Shown here piece by piece: positions 38,443 through 45,468 of a DNA stretch of 64,000 bases. The translations under genes and the position numbers were made by a program. Each line of letters begins with the position of its first letter. Positions within the stretch are counted from its first letter, which is position 1. The notes beneath the pieces were generated by a model that was not told the DNA's origin, did not search any database, and was given only the letters and a program-made list of their open reading frames with translations. The stretch is from Devosia sp. GTDB lineage: Bacteria > Pseudomonadota > Alphaproteobacteria > Rhizobiales > Devosiaceae. Location of the stretch: positions 1-64,000 of the forward strand of contig NZ_JAFKHE010000031.1 in assembly GCF_017307495.1 (NCBI RefSeq), read 5' to 3'.

Positions 38443-38834
38443 TTGAGCAGTTCCATGCCTGGGACGAATTTGGCGGCGTTGACGTCGAACGTCGCCGTTC
38501 GCGGCGCCCCTGTCTCTTCGCCGGCGCGGGCAATCAACAAATCAGCGAAATCGATCTTTGAACGCGTGTAGTTCGCCACCGCCCACTCGACCCGATCACG
38601 ATGTTCGACCACGAAATCATCGGAGTCCAGCAGCCACTGTGCCGCCTTTTGAAGCTGTTCATATCCGTACCCGTAGTGGCGATTGAGGACCCAGACCAGC
38701 TCAACGAGGACGACGATAGAAACGAAAGCCGGATCCGCAGCGGAACGTTGAGAAAAGAACGCCTCCGCCTTTTCCCGCTGCGGCTCCCCCGCCACCAGCA
38801 GTCGCACGAGAACATTGGTGTCGACGCCGATCAT
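38439..38834 (-). CDS. vapC: VapC-type PIN-domain toxin
   Basis: A 131-aa PIN-domain ribonuclease, the toxin half of a type II toxin-antitoxin pair. It starts MIGVDTNVLVRLL with the first acidic residue (D5), has the conserved glutamate in VVLVELVWVLNRHYGY and later acidic residues in SKIDFADLLIA and TATFDVNAAKF. VapC toxins usually cut tRNA or rRNA. Overlaps vapB by 4 nt (ATGA) and ruvB by 4 nt. Base composition is a little less GC-rich than the ruv genes, consistent with later arrival. Confidence 0.9.
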   Translation of the reverse strand: MIGVDTNVLVRLLVAGEPQREKAEAFFSQRSAADPAFVSIVVLVELVWVLNRHYGYGYEQLQKAAQWLLDSDDFVVEHRDRVEWAVANYTRSKIDFADLLIARAGEETGAPRTATFDVNAAKFVPGMELLK

Positions 38835-39127
38835 TGCTTCAGCGAGCGCTCGTAGCTTTCGACGATCGCATCACCGATCGCCTCATTCATTTCTTCGACA
38901 GTGGTGTTTCTCACGCCGCTCGGCGGCGGGCCGAGCATCCCGGCCAGGTCAATCGCCCGCAGCTTCCGCGGCTTCACGATGACTTTGCCGTCATCCACGA
39001 TCCATTCCATCAGCGTTCCCTCTTCGAGGCCAAGAAAGTCCCGCACTTCCTTGGGCACGGTGGTCTGACCCTTGCTGGTGACCTTACCCACATATCTTGT
39101 CCGTGCAGATTGCGACTTGCCTGCCAT
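38831..39127 (-). CDS. vapB: VapB-type antitoxin (AbrB/SpoVT fold)
   Basis: A 98-aa antitoxin with an AbrB/MazE swapped-hairpin DNA-binding domain: RYVGKVTSKGQTTVPKEVRD followed by FLGLEEGTLMEWIVDDGKVI. The C-terminal half (RNTTVEEMNEAIGDAIVESY) should wrap the toxin. ATG 39127 has AGGAGAGATG upstream. It begins 53 nt after the ruvA stop. The pair normally represses its own promoter; a promoter in this 53-nt gap would also feed ruvB (inference). Confidence 0.9.
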   Translation of the reverse strand: MAGKSQSARTRYVGKVTSKGQTTVPKEVRDFLGLEEGTLMEWIVDDGKVIVKPRKLRAIDLAGMLGPPPSGVRNTTVEEMNEAIGDAIVESYERSLKQ

Positions 39128-39180
39128 TTCATCTCTCCTTACTTGGCCACAATAGTAAGGAGTAAGGCTCAGTGCAAGGA

Positions 39181-39798
39181 TTAGCTGCTCAATTCCCTGA
39201 GTCCGAGCCGGATCAGCTTGTCCGTCGCCAGCCCGTCGCCTTCCTTGCCCACGACGCGCGCCACGGCAGCCGAGGCCTGCGCGCTCGAGTAGCCGAGGTT
39301 CACCAGCGCCGAAACGGCGTCGGCGACGTTGCCCGAAGCCACGCCTTCGCCCAGCGCCGCCTGCAGCCCGAGGGTACCCGCATCCACCGTGCCGCCGACC
39401 GGCGCCTTGCCCTTGAGCTCGGTGACGATGCGGACAGCGAGCTTGGGGCCAACCCCGTTGGCGCGCCCGACCATCGCCTTGTCCTGCAATGCGATGGCGC
39501 TCGCGAGCTCCGACGGGGTGATCGTGGAGAGGATGGAGAGCGCAACCCGCGCGCCCACCCCCTGCACGGTCATCAGCACGTTGAACCAGGCCTTCTCCGC
39601 CTCGGTGAAAAAGCCGTAGAGCCGGATCATGTCCTCGCGGACGATGGTCTCGATGTGCACCACCGCCGCGTGCCCGACCTGCGGAAGGGCCGCCAGCGTC
39701 TTGGACGAACAGAACACCTCGTAGACGACGCCGTTGACGTCGACATGGACGAAATCATCGCCGAAGCCGTCGACCAGGCCCTTGAGCTTGCCGATCAT
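39181..39798 (-). CDS. ruvA: Holliday junction DNA-binding protein RuvA
   Basis: Tetrameric junction-binding protein that recruits RuvB. The 205-aa protein has the OB fold start MIGKLKGLVDGFGDDFVHVD, the helix-hairpin-helix segments TVQGVGARVALSIL and VGRANGVGPKLAVRIVTELK, and the C-terminal RuvB-binding domain (SALVNLGYSSAQASAAVARV). ATG 39798 overlaps the ruvC stop by 4 nt. Its usual downstream partner ruvB is displaced by vapBC. Confidence 0.97.
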   Translation of the reverse strand: MIGKLKGLVDGFGDDFVHVDVNGVVYEVFCSSKTLAALPQVGHAAVVHIETIVREDMIRLYGFFTEAEKAWFNVLMTVQGVGARVALSILSTITPSELASAIALQDKAMVGRANGVGPKLAVRIVTELKGKAPVGGTVDAGTLGLQAALGEGVASGNVADAVSALVNLGYSSAQASAAVARVVGKEGDGLATDKLIRLGLRELSS

Positions 39799-40298
39799 GC
39801 GATGGCCCGGATCTGACGGATCGCGCGGTGGTGCGCGTGGCACACCGCGATGGCGAGCGCGTCGGCCGCGTCGGCGCCCTTGAAGCTGGCGGTCGGCAGC
39901 AGGATCTTGATCATCATCTGGATCTGGGCCTTCTCGGCATGTCCGGTGCCGACGACGGATTTCTTGATCAGGTTGGCGGCGTATTCGCCCACCGGCAATC
40001 CGCGCAGCGCCGGAGTCATCAGCACGACGCCGCGCGCCTGGCCGAGTTGCAGGGCCGACCGTGCCCCCGCGGAGACGAACGTCTCCTCCACCGCCGCCTC
40101 GTCGGGCTCATGCTCGTCCAGCACGGCCGCGATGCCGCGGTGCAGCTCGACGAGCCGCTCCGACAGCGGGGCATCGGTGGCCGGCGTGATCGTGCCGCAG
40201 GCGACAAAGCCAAGCCGGTTGCCGGTGCTCTCGATGATACCCCAGCCGCACCGCCTGAGGCCCGGATCGATGCCGATGATTCGCACGGTTTCCGCCAT
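39795..40298 (-). CDS. ruvC: Holliday junction resolvase RuvC
   Basis: Endonuclease that cuts Holliday junctions at the crossover. The 167-aa protein has the four acidic sites: D in IIGIDPGLRRCGWG, E in AAVEETFVSAGARSALQLGQ, and the C-terminal pair in GADAADALAIAVCHAH. First gene of ruvC-ruvA-vapB-vapC-ruvB-ybgC. In many relatives yebC sits upstream of ruvC; here yebC is 1.8 kb away beyond two GGDEF genes. Confidence 0.97.
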   Translation of the reverse strand: MAETVRIIGIDPGLRRCGWGIIESTGNRLGFVACGTITPATDAPLSERLVELHRGIAAVLDEHEPDEAAVEETFVSAGARSALQLGQARGVVLMTPALRGLPVGEYAANLIKKSVVGTGHAEKAQIQMMIKILLPTASFKGADAADALAIAVCHAHHRAIRQIRAIA

Positions 40299-40453
40299 GG
40301 CTCATGCTTTAGGTCACGCCGGCAAACCTACCAAGCGGATTGTGAACGAAACAGAAACGATCCACCGAATTGCCTTCGATCTCCGACGCCGGATTAATCG
40401 GCAGGCAAGCATTTTACCCCTATGGCCTACGCATTCGCGTCCTGGGGCTCTGA

Positions 40454-41230
40454 ATGGAGAAGTCTGTGCTGCCACCATCGGAATGGAGTGTCGTCTGGCG
40501 ACGCACGATCCTTATCGCCGCTGCCTCGACCGTGGCCTCCTGGCTCGTCTCCAACCTCGTCATGATGTCCCTGCAGCAGGGCATGAATGACGTCGGCACC
40601 ATCCTCGCCCTGACCTTGCCGGCGGCACTCGGGGGGCCGGTCCTGCTGTTTCTGCAGGTCCGCTCGGCCCAGTTGCGCGTCGCCAATCGCCGGCTCGAGA
40701 CGCTCGCCTCGACGGACTGGCTGACCGACTGCCTCAACCGCCGCGTCTTCACCGCCAGCGTCAGCTCGGCCCTCGACAGCGGCGAGCCGACGGGAACGCT
40801 GCTCGTCATCGACGCCGACCACTTCAAGACCATCAACGACCGCTTCGGCCACGAGCGCGGCGACGAGGTTCTGCAGATGATTGCCGCCGCCATTCGCGAC
40901 AGCATCCGCGACGGCGACCTGGTCGGCCGGCTGGGCGGAGAGGAGTTCGGCGTGTTCCTCAAGGGCGCCGGCTTCGAGGCCGCCGGCCGCATCGCCGAGC
41001 GCATCCGGGCCGCGATCAACGGCCTCTTCGTCACCTCCGAAGGCGTCGTGCAGCGTCTCTCGGTGAGCATCGGCGGCGCCGTCTGCGCCGGCGACGGCGG
41101 CTTCGCCCAGCTGTTCCGGGTCGCCGACCGGCGCCTCTATGCCGCCAAGCACGCCGGGCGCAACCGCGTCGAACTGGGCGGAAGCATTGACGACTCCGAT
41201 GTCGCCGCGCTGGTGGCCGCAATCGGCTGA
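40454..41230 (+). CDS. Membrane-anchored GGDEF diguanylate cyclase
   Basis: A 258-aa protein with two N-terminal transmembrane helices (about 18-40 and 48-68) and a C-terminal GGDEF domain. The active-site loop reads LGGEEFGVFL, the catalytic form, and DADHFKTINDRFGHERGDEV is present, so it should make cyclic di-GMP. No clear RxxD inhibitory site is seen five residues before the loop (DLVGRLGGEEF). It is followed by a paralogue in the same direction, 90 nt away. Signal input is not evident because the periplasmic part is tiny. Confidence 0.9.
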   Translation: MEKSVLPPSEWSVVWRRTILIAAASTVASWLVSNLVMMSLQQGMNDVGTILALTLPAALGGPVLLFLQVRSAQLRVANRRLETLASTDWLTDCLNRRVFTASVSSALDSGEPTGTLLVIDADHFKTINDRFGHERGDEVLQMIAAAIRDSIRDGDLVGRLGGEEFGVFLKGAGFEAAGRIAERIRAAINGLFVTSEGVVQRLSVSIGGAVCAGDGGFAQLFRVADRRLYAAKHAGRNRVELGGSIDDSDVAALVAAIG

Positions 41231-41320
41231 ACCGATGGCTAAAATCCCACCGACCGGCTTGAGCTGATTTCAACCCGGCCGGCCTAGCTTCGCTTCGCTT
41301 GCAGACGGCGGAGCGACGCG

Positions 41321-42094
41321 TTGGATCTTTCACCCACCGGCCAGGGTCGTGTGCTCCTGGGGACGGTCCTCGGAACGATCGGCTGCGTGGCCGTCGCCCT
41401 GTTCCTTGCGGCAGTCAACCACGCGACCCTCGAACCGGCCCGACTGCTGCACGCCGCGGCGACCGACATTGTCGTGTCGGTGCTGCTCGCCGCCCCGATC
41501 CTGTACGTCCTGCTGAGCAAGCTGCGGCAACTGGCCAGCGCCCATCGGCTGCTGCGCCGGCACGCCGACACCGACGGCCTCACCGCCCTGCTCAACCGGG
41601 CCGCCTTCACCCGTGAAGTCGACGAGGAACTGGCCGATGCGCGCTTTGCCCCCGACGGCATGCGCGGCGCGCTCCTCGTCGTCGACGTCGACAACCTCAA
41701 GGACATTAACGACAGCTTTGGCCACGAGCACGGCGACGCCGCACTGCAGTTGATCGCAGGCATCCTGCAGGGCGCGCTGCGTGCTGCCGACCGCGTCGGC
41801 CGCATTGCCGGCGAGGAGTTCGCGGTGTTCCTGCCCGGCGCCAGCCAGCTCATCGCCGAAGCGGTTGCCGAGCGCCTGCGCCTCGCCGTCCTTGCCGCCG
41901 AGTTCCGGCCGGACAACCGCCGGCGCCAGCTGACCGTGAGCATCGGCGGCGCGGTCTATGACCGCTACCTGCCGCTGGCCGAACTGTTCCGTCTCGCCGA
42001 CCAGCAGCTTTACGCCGCAAAGCAAAACGGACGAAACTGCAGCGCAGTCTCGTCCATCGCACACTATGAGACCCTGCCGGCCACGGCCGCCTGA
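41321..42094 (+). CDS. Membrane-anchored GGDEF diguanylate cyclase (paralogue)
   Basis: A 257-aa paralogue of the preceding gene: two N-terminal helices (about 10-30 and 44-66), then GGDEF with DVDNLKDINDSFGHEHGDAA and the loop IAGEEFAVFLPGA. AGEEF in place of GGEEF is an accepted active variant. TTG 41321 is preceded by GGCGGAGCG. Its stop abuts the convergent yebC stop with no base between. Tandem placement suggests a local duplication followed by strong divergence. Confidence 0.88.
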   Translation: MDLSPTGQGRVLLGTVLGTIGCVAVALFLAAVNHATLEPARLLHAAATDIVVSVLLAAPILYVLLSKLRQLASAHRLLRRHADTDGLTALLNRAAFTREVDEELADARFAPDGMRGALLVVDVDNLKDINDSFGHEHGDAALQLIAGILQGALRAADRVGRIAGEEFAVFLPGASQLIAEAVAERLRLAVLAAEFRPDNRRRQLTVSIGGAVYDRYLPLAELFRLADQQLYAAKQNGRNCSAVSSIAHYETLPATAA

Positions 42095-42844
42095 TCAGGC
42101 GGCGTCGATCTTGGCCATGTCCTCGTCGGAAATGTCGAAATTCGAGTAGACGTTCTGCACGTCGTCGTCTTCCTCGAGGATGCTGATCAGCCGCAGCAGC
42201 GATGCGCCCTTTTCGGCATCCACGGGCACCTCGTTCTGCGGCTTGAAGATGAACTTGGCCGATTCCGCCGCGCCCAGCACCTTCTCGAGCGCCGCCGCCA
42301 CTTCGTTCAACGACTCGAACGAGGTGTAGATCCAGTGGCCTTCCTCGTCGCTCTCGACGTCGTCGGCACCGGCCTCGATGGCCGCTTCCATCACCTTGTC
42401 CTCGCTGCCGGCCGAGGCCGGGTAGTAGATCTCGCCGACGCGATCGAACATGAAGCCGACCGAGTTGGTCTCGCCCAGCGCGCCGCCGTTCTTGGAGAAG
42501 GTCGAGCGCACGTTCGAAGCGGTGCGGTTGCGGTTGTCGGTCAGCGCCTCGACGATTACCGCGACGCCGCCCGGGCCGTAGCCCTCGTAGCGGATCTCCT
42601 CGTAGTTCTCGCCGTCGTTGCCGGATGCCTTCTTGATGGCGCGGTCGATATTGTCCTTGGGCATCGACTGCGCGCGGGCATTCTGCACCGCCAGGCGCAG
42701 GCGGGCGTTGAACGCCGGATCGGGCATGCCGAGCTTGGCGGCGACGGTGATTTCACGGGCGAGTTTCGAAAACACCTTGGAGCGCGCCGCGTCGGACTTG
42801 CCCTTGCGGTGCATGATGTTCTTGGCATGCGAATGGCCAGCCAT
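42095..42844 (-). CDS. yebC: YebC/PmpR-family protein (TACO1 family)
   Basis: A 249-aa cytoplasmic protein matching YebC from the first residues (MAGHSHAKNIMHRKGKSDAA) through YEGYGPGGVAVIVEALTDNR to DVQNVYSNFDIS. YebC-family proteins were first described as transcriptional regulators and more recently as ribosome-associated factors that ease translation through difficult (for example proline-rich) stretches. It is the first plausible upstream relative of ruvC in many genomes. It directly abuts the convergent GGDEF gene. Confidence 0.95.
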   Translation of the reverse strand: MAGHSHAKNIMHRKGKSDAARSKVFSKLAREITVAAKLGMPDPAFNARLRLAVQNARAQSMPKDNIDRAIKKASGNDGENYEEIRYEGYGPGGVAVIVEALTDNRNRTASNVRSTFSKNGGALGETNSVGFMFDRVGEIYYPASAGSEDKVMEAAIEAGADDVESDEEGHWIYTSFESLNEVAAALEKVLGAAESAKFIFKPQNEVPVDAEKGASLLRLISILEEDDDVQNVYSNFDISDEDMAKIDAA

Positions 42845-42928
42845 TCGATCCCCTCATTCGACTGGAAAAACGGAGTATGGCGCGCCTTATAAGGGCGGCA
42901 CGCGCAATTGTGAAGGTACCGGCGTCGC

Positions 42929-43744
42929 TCAGAACGTCGGCTCGACCTGCGCCAGCGAACCGCCGACCCGGAGCGGCGACAGGTCGGTCACGAGGCCGGT
43001 CTTCGGATCGGTCTGGATCGCTATGCCCGACAGCGTCGCCTCGCCTTCTGCCGGTGTGAAGCGGCCATTGGCGATGCCGGTCAGGAAGCGGTTCAGCGGC
43101 TCCTCGACATCGACGCCGATCACCGAGTCGTAGTCGCCGCACATGCCGGCATCCGCCATAAGCGCCGTCCCACCCCTGAGGATGCGGTGGTCCGAGGTGG
43201 GAATATGGGTGTGCGTGCCGACCACGAGGCTCACCTTGCCGTCGAGAAAGTGCCCCATGGCCTGGATCTCGGATGTCGCCTCGGTGTGGAAATCGAGCAC
43301 GATCGCGTCGGCCTGCTCGCCCAGCGGGCAGGCGGCGACCGCCGCCTCCACGGCCCGGAACGGATCGTCGACCGGATCCATGAACACGCGGCCCTGCGCA
43401 TTGATCACCAGCACCCGGTGGCCGGCCCGGCTCTCGTAGAGATTGGCCCCGCGTCCCGGCGTCCCCGGCGCCAGGTTAACCGGTCGCAGCAGCGTCGGCT
43501 CCCGCGTGATGTAGGTCAGCGTGTCGCGCTGGTCGAAGGCGTGGTCACCGAGCGTCACCACGTCGGCGCCGGCCGCCCTGATCTCGGCGAAATGGGTTTC
43601 GGTCAGCCCGCGGCCGTGGCTGGCGTTCTCGCCGTTGACGACGACGAAATCGAACCTGTGCTTGTCAATCAAACCGGGCAACCGGTCGGCAACGGCGTCC
43701 CGGCCGGACTTGCCGACCACATCGCCCAGGAACAGCAGTCTCAC
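42929..43744 (-). CDS. YmdB-type metallophosphoesterase
   Basis: A 271-aa metallophosphoesterase of the TIGR00282/YmdB group. Metal-binding segments are LFLGDVVGKSGRDAV (first Asp), VVNGENASHGRGL, TLGDHAFDQRD and VGTHTHIPTSDHRIL. YmdB in Bacillus hydrolyses 2',3'-cyclic nucleotides and affects biofilm genes; the role in alphaproteobacteria is not settled. Its start overlaps the 3' end of the 5-FCL gene by 4 nt, so both are in one transcript with 6S RNA upstream. Confidence 0.92.
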   Translation of the reverse strand: MRLLFLGDVVGKSGRDAVADRLPGLIDKHRFDFVVVNGENASHGRGLTETHFAEIRAAGADVVTLGDHAFDQRDTLTYITREPTLLRPVNLAPGTPGRGANLYESRAGHRVLVINAQGRVFMDPVDDPFRAVEAAVAACPLGEQADAIVLDFHTEATSEIQAMGHFLDGKVSLVVGTHTHIPTSDHRILRGGTALMADAGMCGDYDSVIGVDVEEPLNRFLTGIANGRFTPAEGEATLSGIAIQTDPKTGLVTDLSPLRVGGSLAQVEPTF

Positions 43745-44334
43745 GTGACAGGCGCCTTCTCGAAGACACGGACGCCCGCTTCCGTGACGATGGCATCGAG
43801 CGGCACGTCGTGCCCCTCGCGCGGAATGTCATCGACTTCCTGGAGCGTGAAGGCGAAGCCGATGAGCCGCGGACGCCTGCCCAGCGCCGCCAGCGTCCGG
43901 TCGTAGTAGCCCCCGCCGTAGCCGAGCCGCGTGCCGTGTTTGTCGAAACCGAGCAGGGGCATCAGGATCACGTCGGGCTCGGCGCGGGGCGCGTCGTCGG
44001 CCGGCGCCAGTGTGCCGTAACCGGCCTCGTACAACGAGGCCCCCTCCTGCCACAGCCTGAGTTCCAGCGGCTGCTCGTCGCCCACCACCACCGGCAGGCA
44101 GACCGGCTGGCCCGCGTCCATCAGCCTCGCAACGATCGACCTGATGTCGAGTTCGTCGCGGATTGGCCAGTAGCCCGCCACCACCTCGCCGCTGTGCAAC
44201 GGCACGTGCTCGAAGAAATGCGCGGTCGCCGCTGCCGCCGCCTCGCTGCGCAACGAGGGATGCAGCGAAGCCCGCTTCTTGTGGGCGACCTTGCGCAGCG
44301 CCGCCTTAGCCTCTTCGATCCTTGCGTCGCTCAT
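43741..44334 (-). CDS. 5-formyltetrahydrofolate cyclo-ligase
   Basis: Converts 5-formyl-THF to 5,10-methenyl-THF with ATP, returning stored folate to one-carbon metabolism. The 197-aa protein shows the ATP-binding RKVAHKKRAS (near 14-23) and the substrate loop LGFDKHGTRLGYGGGYYDRT. It lies directly downstream of the 6S RNA gene, an arrangement (ssrS-fau/ygfA) conserved across proteobacteria. Confidence 0.95.
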   Translation of the reverse strand: MSDARIEEAKAALRKVAHKKRASLHPSLRSEAAAAATAHFFEHVPLHSGEVVAGYWPIRDELDIRSIVARLMDAGQPVCLPVVVGDEQPLELRLWQEGASLYEAGYGTLAPADDAPRAEPDVILMPLLGFDKHGTRLGYGGGYYDRTLAALGRRPRLIGFAFTLQEVDDIPREGHDVPLDAIVTEAGVRVFEKAPVT

Positions 44335-44356
44335 TGAAGCTTTCTGGCGAAAGAAC

Positions 44357-44506
44357 AGGTGCCGCCCTGGCCGTGGGATACAGATCCCGGGAACCTACTT
44401 ACGTAGGTGGGCGCCGTGTGCCCGAACCCAGGGGTCCGGGCGGGGACAGCTCCCTTCAGGATCAGTACGGCCCCGGGGAAAAATGATCCAACACGCACCG
44501 GGCAGC
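44357..44506 (-). ncRNA. ssrS: 6S RNA
   Basis: About 150 nt that can form the 6S rod: terminal stem GGTGCTGCCC (5' end, near 44506-44497) with GGGCGGCACC (3' end, near 44367-44358). The conserved alphaproteobacterial blocks GATCCTGAAGGGAGCTGTCC and TGGGTTCGGGCACACGGCGC, and AGGTTCCCGGGATC, are all read on the minus strand. 6S RNA mimics an open promoter and holds sigma-70 RNA polymerase in stationary phase. Position between zapA and the 5-FCL gene is the expected one. Ends are estimates. Confidence 0.9.
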
Positions 44507-44512
44507 ACCCAC

Positions 44513-44542
44513 AATATAGGGGTGCCGACGCCCCGACGCCAA
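44513..44542 (-). promoter_or_regulatory. Sigma-70 promoter of 6S RNA
   Basis: On the minus strand TTGGCG (44542-44537) and TATATT (44518-44513) are separated by 18 nt; the predicted start falls about 7 nt further, at the 5' end of the 6S terminal stem. Confidence 0.72.
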
Positions 44543-44606
44543 GCGCTTGTTTGTTTTTCCCTCGCGGCCGTCGCCTCGTGGCATCCGGCATGCTGGGCGC
44601 CAGCCC

Positions 44607-44981
44607 TCAGTTCGCGGCGGCACCGGTCTCGTCGATGGCCGTCGAGATCGCCTCGATCTTGCGGGCTGCCTCGTTGAGCCGCTTGGCGAACTTGCGCTCG
44701 AGTTCCTCGGCCTCGTGCGTCAGCGCCTCGCCCGCCCGGGTCAGGTTCGCGACGTCCTGCGTCAGTTCGGCGATGCGCCGCTCGGCCTCGGCCAGTTCGT
44801 CGAGCACGGCGATGCCGGCCATCACCGTCAGCCGGTTGTCGCCGATCTCGCCGAACGTGCCCTTGAACTGGTCGATCTGCCGGTTGAACCGGTCGGCGAG
44901 CCCGAGCAGATGCGGCTCCTGCCCTTCCTCGCAGGCCATGCGGTACTTGCGGCCATTGATGTCGACATTGACCTCGGGCAT
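44607..44981 (-). CDS. zapA: Cell division protein ZapA
   Basis: Binds and bundles FtsZ at mid-cell. The 124-aa protein begins MPEVNVDINGRKYRMACEEG, the ZapA domain, and continues into a long coiled coil (AEAERRIAELTQDVANLTRA). It is co-oriented with an overlapping upstream gene (DUF4164-like) and the 6S RNA gene downstream, the usual alphaproteobacterial order. Confidence 0.93.
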   Translation of the reverse strand: MPEVNVDINGRKYRMACEEGQEPHLLGLADRFNRQIDQFKGTFGEIGDNRLTVMAGIAVLDELAEAERRIAELTQDVANLTRAGEALTHEAEELERKFAKRLNEAARKIEAISTAIDETGAAAN

Positions 44982-45271
44982 CAGCCCTCTCCCCTGGCGA
45001 GCACTTCGCGTACCGACTCCATCGCGACCACCAGGCGGCGCGCCACCTCGGCCGAGCTGTCGTCCAGCCGCTTGGCCCTGGCGCTCACCTTGTCGAGCTC
45101 CTGCGCCAGCCGCTGGCGTTCGCCCACCAGCTTCTGCGTGTCGGCCTCGATCCGGCTGTGCGCACGCATGCGCCCGTTGAGGCTGCGCACGCTCGCTTCC
45201 AGCCGCCCGAACGCCCTGTCGAGTCGACTGGCCGCGGCCTCGTAACCTTCATCCGGACTTGGTTCTGCCAC
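44981..45271 (-). CDS. DUF4164-like coiled-coil protein
   Basis: A 96-aa, almost wholly helical protein (YEAAASRLDRAFGRLEASVR ... QKLVGERQRLAQELDKVSAR). Proteins of this shape, annotated DUF4164, lie next to zapA in Hyphomicrobiales and may work with it in division, as ZapB does elsewhere (inference). GTG 45271 is chosen by family length; a longer in-frame version would add an unrelated hydrophobic stretch. Its stop overlaps the zapA start by one base. Confidence 0.78.
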   Translation of the reverse strand: MAEPSPDEGYEAAASRLDRAFGRLEASVRSLNGRMRAHSRIEADTQKLVGERQRLAQELDKVSARAKRLDDSSAEVARRLVVAMESVREVLARGEG

Positions 45272-45410
45272 GGCGACCCCCCGCGCGTGAAAAACGGCGA
45301 TTCCACTTGCTACTATAGCGCAAAGCTGGAGCGCCGTGGCAATTGTCACCCCTCCGGGAGGCGACATTGACAGGTCAAATGAACCTGCTAAGCGTCAACC
45401 CGCCTCGCAG

Positions 45411-45444
45411 ACCGGGTGCGTGGCGCCCGGTTTCCGGGCTTTTT
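45411..45444 (+). promoter_or_regulatory. Possible attenuator in the tkt leader
   Basis: Two mutually exclusive hairpins share bases: ACCGGG (45411-45416) with CCCGGT (45426-45431), and GCCCGG (45425-45430) with CCGGGC (45434-45439) followed by TTTTT (45440-45444). The second is a rho-independent terminator ending 24 nt before the tkt start, and no plus-strand gene lies upstream for it to end. Confidence 0.5.
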
Positions 45445-45468
45445 CAGCGCCAGCCGAAAGCAGGTCTC

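Noticed and set aside
44357..44506. tRNA or riboswitch in the zapA to 5-FCL gap
   Set aside because: No cloverleaf or aptamer core; the rod shape, conserved blocks, promoter and synteny fit 6S RNA.
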